DNA of 64,000 bases from Marsupella aquatica (GCA_973895155.1 OZ316895.1:13516001-13580000); one strand, 5' to 3'. Shown: positions 47,661 through 59,059, counted from the first letter of the stretch. A program made the numbers and translations. The notes: generated by a model from the sequence alone, not told the origin.

Positions 47661-47909
47661 TACTCACATGCAATTGATGTGGAGGATTGTGACACTCAGT
47701 CAGGAAAGGAAGACTTTGTTGTGTTCAAGGGTGCTAAAGAAGATCCTCTGATGAGAGATATTGATTGGAAGGACTAGGACAACTTTGGTGTCTGGTGGGA
47801 CAAAAAGAGCAAAGTGCAAAATATCAATCCACTTTTTGCAGTTCTCGGACATATCGGGTCTCTGAATAACTATACACTCAATATTAGTATTGGGAATCTG
47901 AATAATTGA

Positions 47910-49060
47910 GTCTAGATGATAGATTTTGTTCATTGAGACTAGTTAGATCTCACAGTAGGATAGTATATAGGTTAGCCATTGAGCCTGCATGGCACACTTG
48001 GATGACTTAGATTTAAGAAGTTATGAGGCCAACATAGCTTGCGAGGCTCTAGTTAAAGGCAAGTTGCGAGGCTCTGGCTGTTGTGCTATTGTCCATGATT
48101 TTGTTACATATTAAATAAAGTTTTTGTGCCCACAGTGGCAATTCATCATTTATTATAAAAGCTTGCTTCTCTAAAATTTGAATTTGCATTTTGTTACCAC
48201 AGTTCCACGTCGTAAAGACAATCACCTCAAAAACTATGTATACCTTGCAGACGGTATGTTTATACGGTTTGTTTTTAATGATATATAATCCTAAAAAAAA
48301 GTGCTTACATGTCAACATGTGAGTGAACCAAAAACTGAATGAAAGACCAGACGTCCTTAACAATGTTAGAATAACTGGTTTCTCGGTCTGCAATGGGTGT
48401 GATCCATTTTGTTAAGGTCGATTGGTGGTGTTAAGTTCTTTCAGTCCATTCAGTGATTGACACGTTTGCACTTTTTGGGTTGATAATATCTCATGATTTT
48501 ACACCGTATGTTAATATGGTATGTTCATTATCACATACGGTCACATTCTCAATAATGACGCGCCCTCAACAGAACCGATCCAAATTGAACACGTTATCAA
48601 TGGCGCGCCCATAGTGAAGACTGTAAACAATGGTGAATCTCCCACAGTGGAGAGTCTAAACTTTATTTACATGATAAAAAAATTACAATGGGATTATCTC
48701 ATCAAGTAGATCTATCTATTGATAATTCCCGTGTTTGTATAAAAAGAATGCCTGTAAAGAAGGGACGTCTGATCAATTCCCGTGTCGGTAAGAAAGAATG
48801 TTGTGAAATGTCTATGAATGATGAATGTGCATAACGTGAATGTCTAATTCTGCGGATAAATGCCTAACCGCCTTACTAATATGCAACGCAAGTGCCTCTT
48901 GGGCTACAATCTACAACTAATTACAGTGCTCCTATCAAGTCTGCCTCCGCTGCTCCATGTCAAGTACTTACACTAGCCACCAAATTTACCAATGTTAATG
49001 GAGATAGTGCAATTGTTGAGTGATTGCACTTGGTGAAGAGTGCTTGAACTGGATTCACAA
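47910..49060. other. Interval between the convergent recombinase genes
   Basis: AT-rich, with no gene recognised. A short repeat of ATTCCCGTGT(T/C) and AAGAATG lies near 48724 and 48776. Nothing here resembles a third open frame shared by both copies. Confidence 0.45.
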
Positions 49061-50869
49061 TCACAACCCTACCACCTTGATGCAAGTTCTGGAAATGATC
49101 GTCCCAATCATACTTCTCGCCCAATCATCAGAAAACCAGTCAACCTGACTAGTATCAACATTCAGAATAGGACTTCCATCACTTTGAGCAGCGTCTTCAA
49201 CAGCTACCACCTCAATCTCCATGGGCATCAATCCACCAGTCGCCTCTTCAACTTGTGTTGGGCCTAAATTGTGGATTACAGTTGCAGGAGCCACTGCTTC
49301 AACACCCTGAGGACTGACATCTTCAGCTCCATCAAGTCCTGGTCGAGAGTACATGTTGGTCACAATCGACTCATCTGTTACAAGCATCAACCGGAAAACA
49401 TCAGAAATTGTCTCAATTGCAAAGTTGTCAAGCAATAATTGCAGAATGGGACTAAGAACATATTTAACTTCGTCTGCCTTTGGCCTTTTGTTTGGTGATA
49501 AATCATCCTCAAGGCCTTGGATGACCTTCTTCTTGAACCGATCCGTTTCTTCCTGACATTTGCCTTGAAAATCTGAGGACCCGTTGGTACAATTTTGGGC
49601 AGCCCTTACCTTGGAGTCTGTGCTGCGATCATACCAAGCATAAGCACCCTGGCATTTATGCCCAACTTATTAGCATGCCAATAGGTGCCGGCACTCCTTC
49701 AGTAGCCATACGTGTAACACAAGTGGTTCTACCGGACTTATTTGATACGCCTTCCATCAATAGACCACATTCTATGTGAATCTCTTTCACTATGCCACTT
49801 AAGTTTTTGACTGACACGCGTTGTGTTGAATACCAAGCATGCGTACGTGGACTGTCGATGCACTGATAGAACAGAAACAAACCAGCAATAGGTAAATGAG
49901 ATATTAGTCTTTCTCATTGTGGAAACCATGTCAGGATCGTAGCTCGTTATAGCTGGGAAGAAATGCTCATCTTGATAGCGTTCAAGACCAACTTGGTAAT
50001 TCTTTGAGAGTCTCTCATTGTATCTCACGTAATGCCCATTGTCATCAGTACCCAAAAGAAAGTCGCTCTTAGCAAGCAGATGTAGCTCAACACCTCCTCG
50101 AATGGCAAACCAAAATAACAGAAGGTATACTGCCCAACGTTGAAGGCCTTGGGGATGAACAATGGCTATGCATTCATGAATGAGTCCATATCGTGGCCTC
50201 ATCAACTAACAAAATTATAGATGCCTTCTTCCGAGGCATATTCGCACCATTCCTCCTCAATTGTTCCATAGCTAAAACACAAGCAACCCCTACGTGCTTG
50301 AATAGAGGACTCTCGCGCATGTGGAAGACAGGTTTGTCTTGTCCGCTTTCACTTACTCTGACTTCTTGTCTTTGTCTAATGACTCTATGGAAAGCGCGAT
50401 ATAATCCCATAAGAGTTTGAGTTGGATAGAGAGTCTCGTCTTTCTTACAAACCTGCTCAAAAAAATTTGTCAGCATCTTGTTGCATTCGTGTGCAAGGAG
50501 ATCCTCAAAGCGAACACTACTGTCCCAGCCTTTAAACTCTCAAAAATGATTCACTCTATTGATTGCCCATTGATCGACAGCTGTGCTTGGATTTGAACCA
50601 CCCTCGGCAAGGGACTTCTGGAAATTTGGATCCTCCTCCAAAAACTCAATAGGCGCTTGACCAGGCACAATAATAACGAGAGGTACCTTCTTTGGACGCT
50701 CATCCACATGCAGGGAATCAAGAGTGGCATTAAGCTGCAGCAGCTCTGCCTCACATTCATCTATGTTGACCGCATTGCTCATCGACGAGATGCTAGACTT
50801 ATCATCCTCCTCTGGGTCTGCAATGCCCTTCAACTTGGACATACCAATACTAAATGATGCGTGAACCAT
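49061..50869 (-). pseudogene. Crypton/DUF3504-type tyrosine recombinase, copy 2
   Basis: The gene runs from ATG at 50869 on the minus strand. A TGA near 50540 interrupts the first frame. The same frame continues with FFEQVCKKDETLYPTQTLMG, the DUF3504-like stretch. Frameshifts follow near 50180, near 49890 and near 49655. Active-site boxes survive: FAIRGGVELHLL (Arg I), NKSGRTTCVTRM (Arg II), GHKCQGAYAWY (His, and Tyr nine residues on; this box needs the third frameshift). After the domain, one frame runs unbroken to 49061 and carries LSPNKRPKADEV, a likely nuclear localisation motif, then an acidic tail with SQVDWFSDDWARSMI. The tail aligns with copy 1. By eye the two copies are roughly 55-60% identical in protein, so they are old relatives. 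The gene is convergent with copy 1. Confidence 0.72.
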
Positions 50870-51285
50870 AATCGATCACGGAAATTCAAAGGCGCGCAAA
50901 AGGCAAGGCATCAGAATCTCCCCTGACAAATTGATGACAAAAGTGCCAAACGCATGGCGTCGATTGAGTTGACTGAAATCGAGCAAGTTGAGAGAGAGCA
51001 AACCTGCTAACAGAGAGTGCACACAAAGTCACAAACTCAATGCACACACCGACGCCAACAAAAAGTTTGTGAAGTGGATTCAGGTGGTCCATCTTCCCTG
51101 CCTTATAGAAAGCCACGTTGCCTGCAGCCGGGACAGAAATGACCATCACCGTTAGATCAAGACCATGTAGCCGCCTTCCAATCCACGCCATTCGTTACTT
51201 TTCACGACCAGGTATTGCAGCGTTGCAAACTCAGCCATCAATTTCAGATCGTCCGTTGATGAAAGAATGTGTGTACCTTAACGTC
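50870..51285 (-). promoter_or_regulatory. Upstream flank of recombinase copy 2
   Basis: Directly upstream of the copy-2 ATG on the minus strand. It includes a GGCGCGC-like segment near 50893 and no clear TATA box. No coding region is recognised, although a 101-codon frame is open on the minus strand. Confidence 0.3.
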
Positions 51286-51403
51286 GATTAGGGGCTTGAC
51301 CTTCTCATTATGGGGTACGGGCCTGCGCATATGCGTCGGCCCACAGGGCCTCCACATACACTTGACCCTATACCCCATAATGGGGCAGGTCAAGCCCTTA
51401 ATC
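51286..51403. other. Strong hairpin upstream of recombinase copy 2
   Basis: Left arm 51286-51317 (TAGGGGCTTGACC ... ATTATGGGGTA) pairs with right arm 51371-51403 (TACCCCATAATGGGG...GGTCAAGCCCTTA) over about 30 bases with a few mismatches. The 53-base loop contains GGGCCTGCGCATATGCG, similar to CGGGCGACCTGCATATGCGG in the hairpin at 44157-44289. Confidence 0.8.
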
Positions 51404-52148
51404 CTATACTTTTCAATTCTCACCAGACATAAGATGTAGGGTGGGTGTTACAGCCCATGGCCCTGAATGATTCTTAAACTACCCCTTCAAAGAAGAGGAC
51501 AACTTTATCTTGGTAAAAGCTATGCTGCATCAATTCAAACACACCAAGAGCCAATGTAGCTTTAATAAACTCAGCTGGTGCCTTTGGACATACACTCCGG
51601 TAGTTTATCCTTGATCATAAAATCCAAAGATAGATTACCATGCCAAAACGTATTTGATGGATGTCGACAAAAATCTTCCCTGGTCCACTCACAATAATTA
51701 TTATTGTAGCTACTAGGTGGTCTGCGTAATTGGTTGTGTTTCAAATTCTCCTTATCCAAGGTATAATTCCTTTGGTCCATCTCATGACCTTCCCCAATCA
51801 GCGGAGCAAGCCAAACACCATCCCAAACATCTCATCATCAAGAGCACCAAGATAAAGCCCTCCAACCCCCCCAATCACCATAATCGATCCTCAATCATCC
51901 AGACACAAGGAACACCCAATGTGAATCTAAATGGTGACAGGATCCAAAACCACCAAGCACAAAGTCTCCTTAGGAAAACACTTTCCGAAGAAAGTACGAG
52001 ACAAAACAAAACTTTGTGCTGCGCTCAAACCGCGTCAAAAACCAAATTTGAATTAACACACATAAAAACCTTCACAGTAGGAGGCACACTCCCACAAACC
52101 ACACAAATAACACTATTCCTGAAAACAAGATAAAATTCCCAATGTCCG
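51404..52148. other. Flank between recombinase copy 2 and Copia-2
   Basis: The minus frame 51571-51780 reads CEWTREDFCRHPSNTFWHGN, which looks protein-like but matches nothing I recognise. The plus frame 51717-52133 covers part of it in reverse. Neither is supported as a gene. Confidence 0.3.
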
Positions 52149-52153
52149 AGCTC

Positions 52154-52475
52154 TGTAGGATCAAAATGGACAGCATGACATTTCATAATCATCATTCATT
52201 CAACACTCAAGTACACTGACACAAAGATACATGGTTCACCCCGTCAGGGCTACATCCATGGCCACACCAAGAGCTTCACTATGAACATGAAAAATACATA
52301 TCACCATAGCTCCATGGTCCAAGCTCTCTCTCTCTCTCACAAAGTTCTCTTCTTAGTGTTCTCTCTCCATGGGATACAAATAGGGTTATCCCTTCATGAA
52401 GAGTCTAGTCAACTAATGTTACTCCGGTTAACTTACTCTAGTTAACGTAGCCAAGATTGAGTCAAAACCCTAACA
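52154..52475 (-). repeat. Copia-2 3' LTR
   Basis: This 322-bp LTR begins TGTAGGATC and ends CCCTAACA. It contains a CTCTCTCTCTCTCTC run near 52325. Inside it, next to 52476-52492, the minus strand reads TAAAAAAGGGAAG, a polypurine tract. Confidence 0.95.
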
Positions 52476-52531
52476 AACTTCCCTTTTTTACTCTAGCTTT
52501 GAGCTAGCTGCTAGCAATTTGAAGCTAAGAT

Positions 52532-52798
52532 CTACAGTGAATTGCAATGTCTTGCAAAATCACCATGAGGGATAACCTTGGTTAACATGTCAGTTGGATT
52601 GAGTTTACCATCAATCTTGACTAGCTCAACCTTTCCTGCTGACACTGCCTGTCTGATGAAGTGATATCGGATATCAATGGGTTTAACTCTGCCATGTGTC
52701 ATTTGGTTGACAACAATGTGTAAAGCACTATTGCTATCACAATGGAGAAGCACAATGCGTTGTGTAATCCCCAAATCCTTCACAAGTTGCTTAACCAA
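52532..52798 (-). pseudogene. Copia-2 RNase H C-terminal fragment
   Basis: It contains VLLHCDSNSALHIVVNQ, VKPIDIRYHFIRQAV and KLNPTDMLTKVIP, the normal end of copia RNase H. The segment upstream (52800-53040) continues the domain in other frames with stops. Confidence 0.85.
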
Positions 52799-53038
52799 AT
52801 TACCTCCTTAGCTGCTTTAGCTGCTGTCACATATCCAGCTTCAGTAGAAGACTGAGATATGCATTTATGTTTTGTGGACCTCCAACTTACACACCCACTT
52901 GCAAGAGTGAAAGTGTATCCTGAGGTGGACTTCCTCTAGTCCAAATCTCCTCCATAGTCAGAGTCGACATAGCCAATCAATGATTCTACATCTTCAGTGT
53001 GTGCATCAAACAATAGTCCAACAGTAGACTGAGGTTTC

Positions 53039-53803
53039 CTATAGATAACGTACGAGTATCCACTTCATTGTTTCCCAATGTATATTTCCTGGATTAGCCA
53101 TGTACATGCTCACCAATCCAACAACATATGCTATATCGGGCCTGGCACATACCATAAGATACATTAAACTGCTCACAACACTATCATAGGGAACCTTAGA
53201 CATATGACCTCTCTCAATTGCATCAGCGGGGCAGGATGCAGCTGAAATCTTGAAATGTGACACCAAAGGAGTACCCACATACTTGGCACTTGCCATATTG
53301 AGCTTGACAAAAACCTTATTAGTGTACTTATTTTGTGTCAACCACAATTTGTCATTTTGCCTATCCCTATGAATCTCCATGCCCAATATGCACTTAGCAG
53401 CACCCAAATCTTTCATACTAAACTCAGAGCTCAATTGAGCTTTTAGCTTAGTAATGTCAAATTTATTCTTTGCTACTATGAGCATATCATCCACATAAAG
53501 AGCTAGCAAAATAAAACCAAAAGTTTCATCATTCACTTTCTTCATATATAGACAACAGTCATGCGCACTTTGAATAAATCCAAGTGACAACATAAAATCT
53601 TTGAACCTCTTGTTCCACTATCTTGGACTCTGTTTCAATCCATACAAGGATTTTAACAGTTTGCACACCAGATGCTCCTTGCCTCTTTTGACATACCCTT
53701 CAGGCTGTCTCATGAAGATCACCTCGTCCAACAAATCATATAGGAAAGTTGTGACAACATCCATTTGTTCCAAGCAGAGATAAAAAATAACCACAAGTGC
53801 CAT
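53039..53803 (-). pseudogene. Copia-2 reverse transcriptase C-half
   Basis: Frames 53618-53803 and 53039-53593 together hold LEQMDVVTTFLYDLLDEVIF, FMRQPEGYVKRG, then LALYVDDMLIVAKN with the YVDD box at 53483-53497, then the palm and thumb with LGMEIHRDR. A short break separates them near 53600. The N-terminal part of the domain is at 54232-54513, across the solo LTR. Confidence 0.88.
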
Positions 53804-53814
53804 GAGTAAGCGAA

Positions 53815-54168
53815 GGGTATGTTAGATATTGCTCTAGTCTTGTGACTCATGAGCTAACTACAGTTAGGCTAACTCGAGTTAGGACTTAGCTAATGTTAGC
53901 GGTAGTGCTGTTGTGCATATAGCCAGGGCTGGTGCCAGACCCTGGTGGAACTTAGGCTCATTGTTACGGAGCTAGTTGAGAGATAGGAAGAGCTTGTGCT
54001 GTGGATGCTTGGTATGGCCGGTCGGTCTAGAGTGCAGTAAAGCTCTTGTGTGTTCCCGTGGACATAGCCTCATGTGGAGGTTAACCATGTATCTCTCTGT
54101 GTCGACTATTGTGCGTTGGATGGTTCATGGGCTTGTTGTTACGAATATCGTCTATGCTCAACAGGGTA
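53815..54168 (+). mobile_element. Solo LTR (family S) inserted in Copia-2 RT
   Basis: The LTR is 53820-54163 (344 bp) with TGTTAG...CAACA ends and GGGTA at 53815-53819 and 54164-54168. It is nearly identical to the solo LTR at 47266-47610. It splits the RT coding sequence, so it arrived after Copia-2. Confidence 0.95.
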
Positions 54169-54231
54169 GCCTGTGTGATCATTGGAGAAAAGACATCACT
54201 ATAGTCCATAGCATTGCGTTATGTGAAACCC

Positions 54232-54513
54232 TTAGCAACCAGCCTTGCCTTGTAAATCTTCTCTTTGTAATATATCAGTACCTCCTTCTTTCACCTTATA
54301 CACCCACTTGCAATCAACTGCTTGCTTTTCGTGAGGCAACTCTTCTAGTTGCCAACTCTTGTTGTCATAGAGTGACTTCATTTCCTTATTCATGGCGGCA
54401 ATCCATTTTGGCTTCTCAAGGGAAGTCATGACCTTTGAATAAGTAGATGGTTCTTCATCCTCAATAATCAACACATTCCTAGAATTGTCAACATCATCAT
54501 CATCAATATCCAT
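54232..54513 (-). pseudogene. Copia-2 reverse transcriptase N-terminal part
   Basis: It contains MNKEMKSLYDNKSWQLEEL and AVDCKWVYKVKEGG, the standard start of the copia RT domain. The continuation with KAGC is then frameshifted into the stretch beside the solo LTR. Confidence 0.85.
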
Positions 54514-54685
54514 GTGATCAGATGGAAACTAAGTTCCAAACCATGTAGGCTCCTTGTGAGGTCTTGATGAAGATCTCCTTGATGATTCTGGCACTTCAGC
54601 AGCTGGTTTTGATGCTGTTGGTACTGGTGTTGGCGCTGATACTAGTTCATGAGCATATTCATGCTCAATCTCCCCCTCAATCTTG

Positions 54686-55708
54686 TCAACATCTAGAGTT
54701 TCCACCATTTTCTCTCTCTTTCAATGAGAAAACCTCATTGAATGAGACATCGATGCTGACTACTAGCTTTTGTGCCAAAGGGTCCGATAGGCAATACCCT
54801 TTCACTCCTTTCTGATAACAAAAAAATATGCACTGCACAGACTTTGGATCAAGTTTAGTGCATGATATTGGAAGCAAGAGAGCATATACCTCACAATCAA
54901 ACACACGTAGTTTGGTATAATCAGTAGGTCTTTGGTGCCATATCTCAAAAGGAGTCTTACAACCAATATTGCTAACTGGAGATACAGTTAGCAAATAAGC
55001 TATCGTATTAATAACTTCAGCCCAAAAGATCTGTGGAAGACCTACTTGACTTAGCATACTCCGTGAACGCTCCAACAAGGTTCTGTTGAGCCGTTTTGAA
55101 ACATCATTTTGTTGTGGAGTATACACATTGGTCAAATATTGAGTGATGCCTTCATGCACACAATAGAGGTTGAACCCGTTGGAAATATACTCACCGCCGT
55201 TGTCTGAGCAGAGATACTTCACCTTCTTTCCAGTTTGTGTGTCAACTTGTGTTTTCCACTTCTTGAAGATTGGAAACACCTCCAACTTCTCACGCATGAA
55301 ATAAATCCAAATCATGTGTGAATAGTCATCAATAAATGAAACATAGTATTTCATGTCTGAAATGGAAAGAACTAGGGATTCCCACACATCAGAATGAATA
55401 TAATCCAGTATATCCTTGGAAGTATGATGAGCAATGTTAAAACTGACACAATATTGCTTGCCAAGAATACAATGCTGACAAAATTCCAGTTTGCAACTGT
55501 TTGCATTGGGCAAGAGTTTGTGCTTATACAGCACCGCCAATCCTTGTTCACTCATGTGACCTAGTCGTGCATGCCACAAGCATGTTTGATCCTCCTTTGA
55601 TGAAACCACATAATTAATATTGCCAAGGATGGTGGCCCCATCCAAGATATACAAATTTCCCTTCTTTTGGGCTTTCATGACATTGAGAGATCCCTTCTTG
55701 ACTTGCAA
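54686..55708 (-). pseudogene. Copia-2 pre-integrase and integrase
   Basis: A 340-codon open frame. It has TCLWHARLGHMSEQGLAVLY and FCQHCILGKQY (HHCC zinc site), YIHSDVWES (first Asp), LCSDNGGEY (second Asp) and YTPQQNDVSKRLNRTLLERS. In the last motif the catalytic Glu of copia integrases (QQNGVxER) is Lys, codon at 55094-55096. So the integrase would be inactive even though the frame is open. Confidence 0.9.
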
Positions 55709-56128
55709 AATGCCATCAACTGTACTCTACTGACATCTAGCAGTGTCCAAAGCTCCAAGAGAAATCAAATTCCTTTTGAGATGAGGAATATGTTTGACAT
55801 TTGTTAACGTTTGAAGAATGCCATCAGATATATGAACTTTTACTGTACTGATGCCAATTATCTAGCAGGGTTGATCATTCCCTATCAAGACACTTCCGGT
55901 AGTGGATTCATAGGAATGAAAGAAAGCTCTTGTCAGAATCATGTGATAAGAACAAGAAAAATCCAAAATCCAATCAAGTTCATGCATGATAGAAGAATCG
56001 GTGCACAAAGCAAATCCTTCATCATCACACACAACCAAACTAGCCTGATGAAAAACAAGCTTTGGTTTGTTTTTGCAATTCCTTTTGATGTGGCCTGTCT
56101 TGCCACAATTTCAACACTCCACATTTTT
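55709..56128 (-). pseudogene. Copia-2 zinc knuckle and protease, broken
   Basis: Read on the minus strand, near 56085-56125 a knuckle C-x2-C-x4-H-x4-C (NCGKTGHIKRNC) has a TGA in place of a Trp between its first two Cys. Further on comes DWILDFSCSYHM, where the expected protease D-S-G reads D-F-S (55955-55963). Additional stops follow before the integrase frame. Confidence 0.8.
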
Positions 56129-56803
56129 TTAATCCAAAGTCTTGGATTGAGAGTGTTGAGGAATTGATATTTTTGGTTTAAACCGACTCTTGGTTACTGA
56201 CAAAGCAGAAGTGGAAGTATGAGAGGTTACATGCATTTTCTTCCTACTGTCATCCGCAAGAAGAGTGCTCAATGTCTCATCATAGGAAATCTGATCCTTA
56301 CCATAGAGTATGGTCTGAGTCAAATGCTCGTACGATATGGGCAAGGAGATAAGAAGAAACAAAGCTTTCTTCTTGTCTTCAACTTTTTCATCGAGGGTGG
56401 CCAACCCGGACACTATCAACTTAAAGGCATCAATATGATCAACAAGTTTTGTACCTTCCATCATGTGCAGTGTCATCAACTTCAAGGTTGTGTATAAGCC
56501 AGTTGCCAAGAATTTCTTTTGGTACATGTGTTTGAGTCGTTCCCATAACTTTGTAGGTGAATCCTTAGTCAACACTTGGAGTAGAACATCAGATGCCAAG
56601 TGTAATCGGATTAAGCTGAGAGCTTGTGCACAAATGTCCTCCCAATCCTCCTCAGACATCGTCGATGACTGACTTTTCAATGCTGCGCCCAAACCTTGCG
56701 AAACTAACACGTCTTGCATTTGAACTTGCCATAACGTAAAATTATTGTGGTTGGTAAACTTCTCCACCTCATATTTTGCACTAGTAACTTTTGATGGAGC
56801 CAT
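56129..56803 (-). pseudogene. Copia-2 gag
   Basis: The Gag start is best placed at the ATG near 56803 (MAPSKVTSAKYEVEKFTN). The frame is open upstream to 56896 but that part is not Gag-like. It has the UBN2-type pattern with LWERLKHMYQKKFLATGLY, VDHIDAFKLIVSGLA and ALFLLISLPISYEHL. The frame closes shortly before the zinc knuckle. Confidence 0.88.
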
Positions 56804-56896
56804 TATATATCCTTGGGACCTTAAAGTGTCAAAAATCACTTTGCAGCTTCTCAATTTCATGCAAATTTGCACAGCAGCACATGACACATCAGCCAC

Positions 56897-58482
56897 AAAA
56901 TGACCAAAAATGAAATTTTCTTAAATTGAAATCCAAGAGCACTCCTGGGTACGCTAGAAGGTATCGGATTTTGTCTTAAAATCTGTTTGCCAAAAACATA
57001 TCTCAGTTGAGATATTTTTACCGCCGAGTAAGGGGGGTCAAAACGTAAAAATTGGACCCTCAAGGAGAATCAATTCACTTAAATTTGCAAGCAAAGTTGG
57101 TTTGACAAATTGTTTGCACAAGCCTCTACTCAACTCCCTCAAGTATGCCCTTGCAAAATATTGTGTCGATTTAACATCGGATAATTTGCCAAAAATCCAA
57201 TTCCGTCGCAAAAACAAGCTTGCTGGAAAAATATTTTTTCCTTAGATTCCTGCAACCCTTGTACAGGCCTAGTAGGAAATTTTTTCAGAGTTGCCCAGAG
57301 GCTGCCACGTGCCCCCTCAAACCCCCTATCACCCCCCTCGACCATTTTTTCACGTCCGCGCATCATCCCGCAAGAGTAAATACTGGTGGCAAACTTACCC
57401 CCTCGGGGGGGTCACTATATGGAGGGCCATACATCGCGTGCAATATTTTAGGGTTTGACCCCCCTAACTTATAAGTGAAAAATATTTTTTTATAAAACCC
57501 TTTCTTTCTTTAAATTTTGTCATTTTTTACTAAAAAACCCCTAAAAACTTTAAAGAAAATATTTTTTACAATTAAATAAGCCTAGGTGTTCTTTAAAGTC
57601 AACCAGTCAATAAAACATGCCCTATGTGTCCTTCCACCAAACTTTAGAAGTCTTCCGCCACACCCATTTAAATGGGCCTATACTTCATCGCACGTGATGT
57701 GTCACTTCCGTGGAAGTGACCCCCCTGAGCTTACCCCTCGGTGGGATATCTAAGATATCTCTTTGGGGTTTTAAACCACAACTTCCCCTATATAAGGGGA
57801 AGTGACCAAGACCTCCCCCTTTTTCCACATTTCAATCACTGTTCTCCTCTAGCATGCCAGTTTGCTCCACAATTTCAGGAAAAATCTCCTTTTAATGGTA
57901 ACTACGGGTAACTCATAGCTTTTGAAGAGTAGTTGTGCTTTAATGAAAAGCAAAACCAATTTCAGATTCTGAAACTAGACTTCAAGGCGCTTCAAATCGA
58001 TATAAGGAACTCTAAAAATGGTGAAGAATTGAGAGAGATAAAATTTGGATAAGATTGTTGATTTTGACCTAGCCACTATAGCCAGGACTTTCAAGCTCAA
58101 CTCAATCCAATATTTCTTCGCGATAACTCATTGAAACACATTGATTTCTTCACCACCGTATTCCATCGCAACACCACTCACATCAACTTTCCTTAAATGA
58201 TCACTAATGTCTTACAAGAAACCAAAATCACATCTCGGAAGCCACTTTTCCCTCGGTAATCAAGTCGGGACCTCAAAAATTGTCGAAAAACCGTCTAATA
58301 TGAAAATTGAAATTGCTCAGCCATATGTGAACAATCTCTCAACTAAACGTGCAAGTTTCCATTCCATAGACCTCCTTATCCAATCACCACTTAGTATGTC
58401 AACGTTCACACTTCCACCATGCCCCCAAAACTATCAATCGATCACGATAAGCTGTTGAGACATCAACTGATCCCAAACCAAA
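56897..58482 (-). other. Copia-2 untranslated leader
   Basis: About 1.6 kb without a recognisable gene. It is C-rich in parts (57300-57480, CCCCCTC runs) and A/T-rich in others (57480-57570). It corresponds in position to the leader of Copia-1. Confidence 0.6.
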
Positions 58483-58494
58483 ACTCTTATACCA
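58483..58494 (-). other. Copia-2 degenerate primer binding site
   Basis: The minus strand reads TGGTATAAGAGT, two mismatches from the initiator tRNA-Met site TGGTATCAGAGC. It lies two bases from the 5' LTR, as in Copia-1. Confidence 0.75.
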
Positions 58495-58496
58495 AT

Positions 58497-58823
58497 TGTA
58501 TGATCAAAATGGACAACATGACGTCTCATAATCATCATTCATTTAGCACTCAAGTACACTGACACAAAGATACCTGGTTCACCCCGTCAGGGCTACGTCC
58601 ACGACCGCACTAAGAGCTTCACTATGAACATGAAAAGTATATATCACCATAGCTCCATGGTCCAAGCTCTCTCTCTCTCTCTCACACAAAGTTCTATTCT
58701 TAGTGTTCTCTCTCCATGGGATACAAAGAAGGTTATCCCTTCATGAAGAGTCTAGTCAACTAATGTTAACTCCGGTTAACTTACTCCAGTTAACCTAGCC
58801 AAGATTGAGTCAAAACGCTAATA
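58497..58823 (-). repeat. Copia-2 5' LTR
   Basis: This 327-bp LTR begins TGTATGATC and ends CGCTAATA, where the expected terminal CA has become TA. It carries the same CT-dinucleotide run (near 58668) as the other LTR. Confidence 0.95.
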
Positions 58824-59059
58824 AGCTCCGCCAAAACTAGCCGTGCCCAACATCCCTCTTTTGATTGCGATCCCCTCTCTCATCATAACCTTTTTATCAG
58901 GATAAACAGGAGAATGCACTAGGCAGAGAGCAGAATGCATTCCCCTGATGAACTCAAATATAAAATAATGCCCTCCGCAACTTGGATGATGTAATTTCTG
59001 TGGACTTGACATAAAGCTGGAAACTTTGGTCATTAAATCTGTTGCAACTCTGCAATGGC

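Larger units (their letters stand above)
52149..58828 (-). mobile_element. Copia-2: older Ty1/copia element with target duplications
   Basis: The element is 52154-58823, flanked by AGCTC at 52149-52153 and 58824-58828. It has the same integrase-before-RT order as Copia-1. LTRs differ at roughly twenty positions by eye, so it is older than Copia-1. One end of the right LTR has mutated from CA to TA. Many stops and frameshifts, plus a solo-LTR insertion in the RT region, make it dead. Confidence 0.95.

Noticed and set aside
45515-50869. Assignment of the recombinases to DIRS or Ngaro retrotransposons
   Set aside because: No reverse transcriptase, RNase H or methyltransferase is found near them; the Copia RT at 53-54.5 kb belongs to a separate element with its own LTRs and target duplications.
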